Positions 6,806 to 8,081 of a DNA stretch of 8,081 nt are shown piece by piece. This DNA is from an uncultured Paracoccaceae bacterium (GTDB taxonomy: Bacteria; Pseudomonadota; Alphaproteobacteria; Rhodobacterales; Rhodobacteraceae). How positions within the stretch are numbered: position 1 is the stretch's first letter; each line of letters begins with the position of its first letter. The notes under the pieces are model-generated. The model had not been told where the DNA came from. It did no database searches and was given only the letters and a program-made list of their open reading frames with translations. The stretch spans positions 1-8,081 of the forward strand of contig CALFYQ010000002.1 of NCBI GenBank assembly GCA_937952085.1, read 5' to 3'. Both the position numbers and the translations under genes were made by a program.

Positions 6806-7243
6806 TCAGCCCTTCTTCTTGTACATGGCGAGCATCCGCGCGGTGACCATGAAGCCGCCGAAGATGTTCACCGCCGCCATAGCGAGCGCGAGCACGCCGA
6901 AGATCGGCGTCATGCCGGAAGCGATGGTCGTGTCGACGCCGACCGCGACCAGCGCGCCCACCACGATGACCGAGGAGATCGCGTTGGTCACCGACATCAG
7001 CGGCGTGTGCAGCGCCGGCGTCACCGACCAGACGACATAGTAGCCGACCGCGATCGCGAGCACGAAGGCCGAGAAGTAGAAGACGAAGGGCGAGACGCCC
7101 GCGCCATGGCCGACCGCCTCCGCCGCCGCCGCCGCGTCTCCCGGCGCCGTCGTCGCCGCCGTCGCGGCCAGATCCGCGACCTTCTGGCTGGCCGCCGCGG
7201 CCGCCTCGGCCGCTTCCTTGAGGGAGTTCAGAAGCTCGGACAT
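6806..7243 (-). CDS. pntAB: NAD(P) transhydrogenase subunit alpha part 2 (membrane part)
   Basis: This is the short membrane piece of the alpha subunit, present as a separate gene where PntA is split. With PntB it builds the proton channel. The 145 residues start with an Ala-rich, charged stretch (about 10-45, probably helical and cytoplasmic). Hydrophobic segments follow near 52-73, 88-104 and 112-135, and a basic end YKKKG. The block ALHTPLMSVTNAISSVIVVGAL (77-98) is the family hallmark. I prefer the ATG at 7243, which has AAGGGG eight bases upstream. A GTG at 7252, overlapping the pntAA stop as GTGA, would add three residues but sits directly on that site. Genes on both sides belong to the same complex and spacing is 5 and 10 bases, so one operon with likely coupled translation is clear. 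Confidence 0.95.
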   Translation of the reverse strand: MSELLNSLKEAAEAAAAASQKVADLAATAATTAPGDAAAAAEAVGHGAGVSPFVFYFSAFVLAIAVGYYVVWSVTPALHTPLMSVTNAISSVIVVGALVAVGVDTTIASGMTPIFGVLALAMAAVNIFGGFMVTARMLAMYKKKG

Positions 7244-7248
7244 CGGGC

Positions 7249-8081
7249 TCACCCCTTCTCGCCGGTCAGGTTCGGATGGACGATCGCGCCGCCTTTGGAG
7301 AGGCGGATGCCCTTCACCAGTTCATCGTCCTCCGGCAGGGCGAAAGCCTTGTCCTTGAAGAAGGGCGAGAGGAAGTTGAAGTGGTTGCGCGAAAAGAGCG
7401 CCGAGGCGTCGGCGGTGAGCCGGCCCGGCAGGTTCGCGAAGCCGAGGATGGTGACGCCGTTCTCCGTCACCACCGTCTCGCCGAACTTCGCGCCCTCGAC
7501 GTTGCCGCCTTGCTCCACCGCGAGATCGACGAGGATCGAGCCCGGCTTCATCGAGGCGACCATCGCGGCGGTGACGAGGATCGGGGCCTTGCGGCCCGGG
7601 ATCAGCGCCGTGGTGATGACGATGTCCTGCTTGGCGATGTGGCCGGCGACCAGCTCCGCCTGCTGCTTCTTGTAGTCGTCGGACATTTCCTTAGCGTAGC
7701 CGCCCGCGGTCTGCGCCTGGGCGAACTCCTCGTTCTTCACGGCGATGAACTTGCCGCCGAGCGAGGCCACCTGCTCCTCCGTCGCCGGGCGCACGTCCGT
7801 CGCCGTCACCACCGCGCCGAGCCGGCGGGCGGTGGCGATGGCCTGAAGGCCCGCGACGCCGACGCCCATGATGAAGACCTTGGCGGGCGCGATGGTGCCG
7901 GCGGCGGTCATCATCTGCGGCATGGCGCGGCCATAGGCGTTCGCCGCCTCCAGCACCGCCTTGTAGCCGGCGAGGTTCGCCTGGGAGGACAGCACGTCCA
8001 TCGACTGCGCGCGCGTGATGCGCGGCATGAACTCCATGGCGAAGCGGTCCACGCCCTTCTCGACCAGCGCGTCGAGGATCG
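7249..8081 (-). CDS. pntAA: NAD(P) transhydrogenase subunit alpha part 1, NAD(H)-binding (5' end beyond window)
   Basis: This is the soluble domain I, which binds NAD(H) on the cytoplasmic face. The frame is open to the right edge; 276 residues are visible and about 100-110 N-terminal ones are missing, judged against the 384 of Rhodospirillum rubrum. The first visible codons read ILDALVEKG; a GTG at 8052 is an internal Val, not a start. The Arg-Gln-Asp loop needed for hydride transfer is present in PRITRAQSMD (visible 19-28). The Rossmann motif is GVGVAGLQAIATARRLGA, followed by TDVRPA. Also visible are QTAGGYAKEM, TTALIPGRKAP and DLAVEQGGN. The chain ends after AIVHPNLTG without any membrane segment, confirming the split from pntAB. 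It overlaps or nearly abuts pntAB and leads the operon; its promoter is outside. Confidence 0.97.
   Translation of the reverse strand, partial: ILDALVEKGVDRFAMEFMPRITRAQSMDVLSSQANLAGYKAVLEAANAYGRAMPQMMTAAGTIAPAKVFIMGVGVAGLQAIATARRLGAVVTATDVRPATEEQVASLGGKFIAVKNEEFAQAQTAGGYAKEMSDDYKKQQAELVAGHIAKQDIVITTALIPGRKAPILVTAAMVASMKPGSILVDLAVEQGGNVEGAKFGETVVTENGVTILGFANLPGRLTADASALFSRNHFNFLSPFFKDKAFALPEDDELVKGIRLSKGGAIVHPNLTGEKG

Noticed and set aside
5725..6846. Plus-strand open frame of 373 codons opposite pntB
   Set aside because: The product is an Arg/Asp/Ala-rich string, fully antisense to pntB, and is a GC artefact.
7085..7215. GCC/GCG-rich stretch that looks like a repeat tract
   Set aside because: It encodes the Ala-rich N-terminal part of PntAB in frame; the units are irregular and no tandem repeat period is kept.
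6788..7675. Plus-strand open frame of 295 codons opposite pntAB and pntAA
   Set aside because: It is antisense to two genes of the transhydrogenase operon and has only low-complexity Arg/His/Asp content.

Overview
This GC-rich window reads as ordinary chromosome of an alphaproteobacterium. The grounds are strong G/C bias at third codon positions, a proton-pumping transhydrogenase with its alpha subunit split over two genes (as in Rhodospirillum rubrum and many Rhizobiales), and the type of the other proteins. The genus cannot be fixed from the sequence. I see no tRNA, rRNA, insertion sequence, phage gene, CRISPR array or toxin-antitoxin pair. Seven protein genes fill nearly all of it.

Left part, minus strand (1-2201): an FkbM-family methyltransferase gene is followed after 9 bases by a gene for a tetratricopeptide protein of the TTC38 family, which runs off the left edge. 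The stop codon of the first overlaps the ribosome binding site of the second, so the two form a tight transcription and probably translation unit. The TTC38-like gene is easy to miss because it is open to the window edge and a long meaningless frame lies antisense to it.

Middle, plus strand (2263-4888): AMP nucleosidase (amn) diverges from the methyltransferase gene across a short spacer. It is followed, 91 bases on, by a Tat-exported SMP-30/gluconolactonase-type hydrolase. The spacer between them carries a clean inverted repeat. A strong GC hairpin lies after the hydrolase gene, where it meets the leftward yjbR-like gene.

Right part, minus strand (4971-8081): pntAA (5' end beyond the window), pntAB and pntB form a compact operon for the membrane transhydrogenase, which uses the proton gradient to reduce NADP+ with NADH. 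A very good intrinsic terminator lies after pntB. Only 18 bases beyond its stem starts a small MmcQ/YjbR-family gene.

Functionally the window combines NADPH supply (pnt), purine salvage or adenylate control (amn), a periplasmic lactonase-like enzyme of unknown substrate, and a two-gene methyltransferase/TPR unit of unknown role. I do not see convincing evidence of a new multi-gene system. The points most worth a look are the FkbM-TTC38 pair, the inverted repeat before the lactonase gene, and the terminator placed immediately before yjbR.
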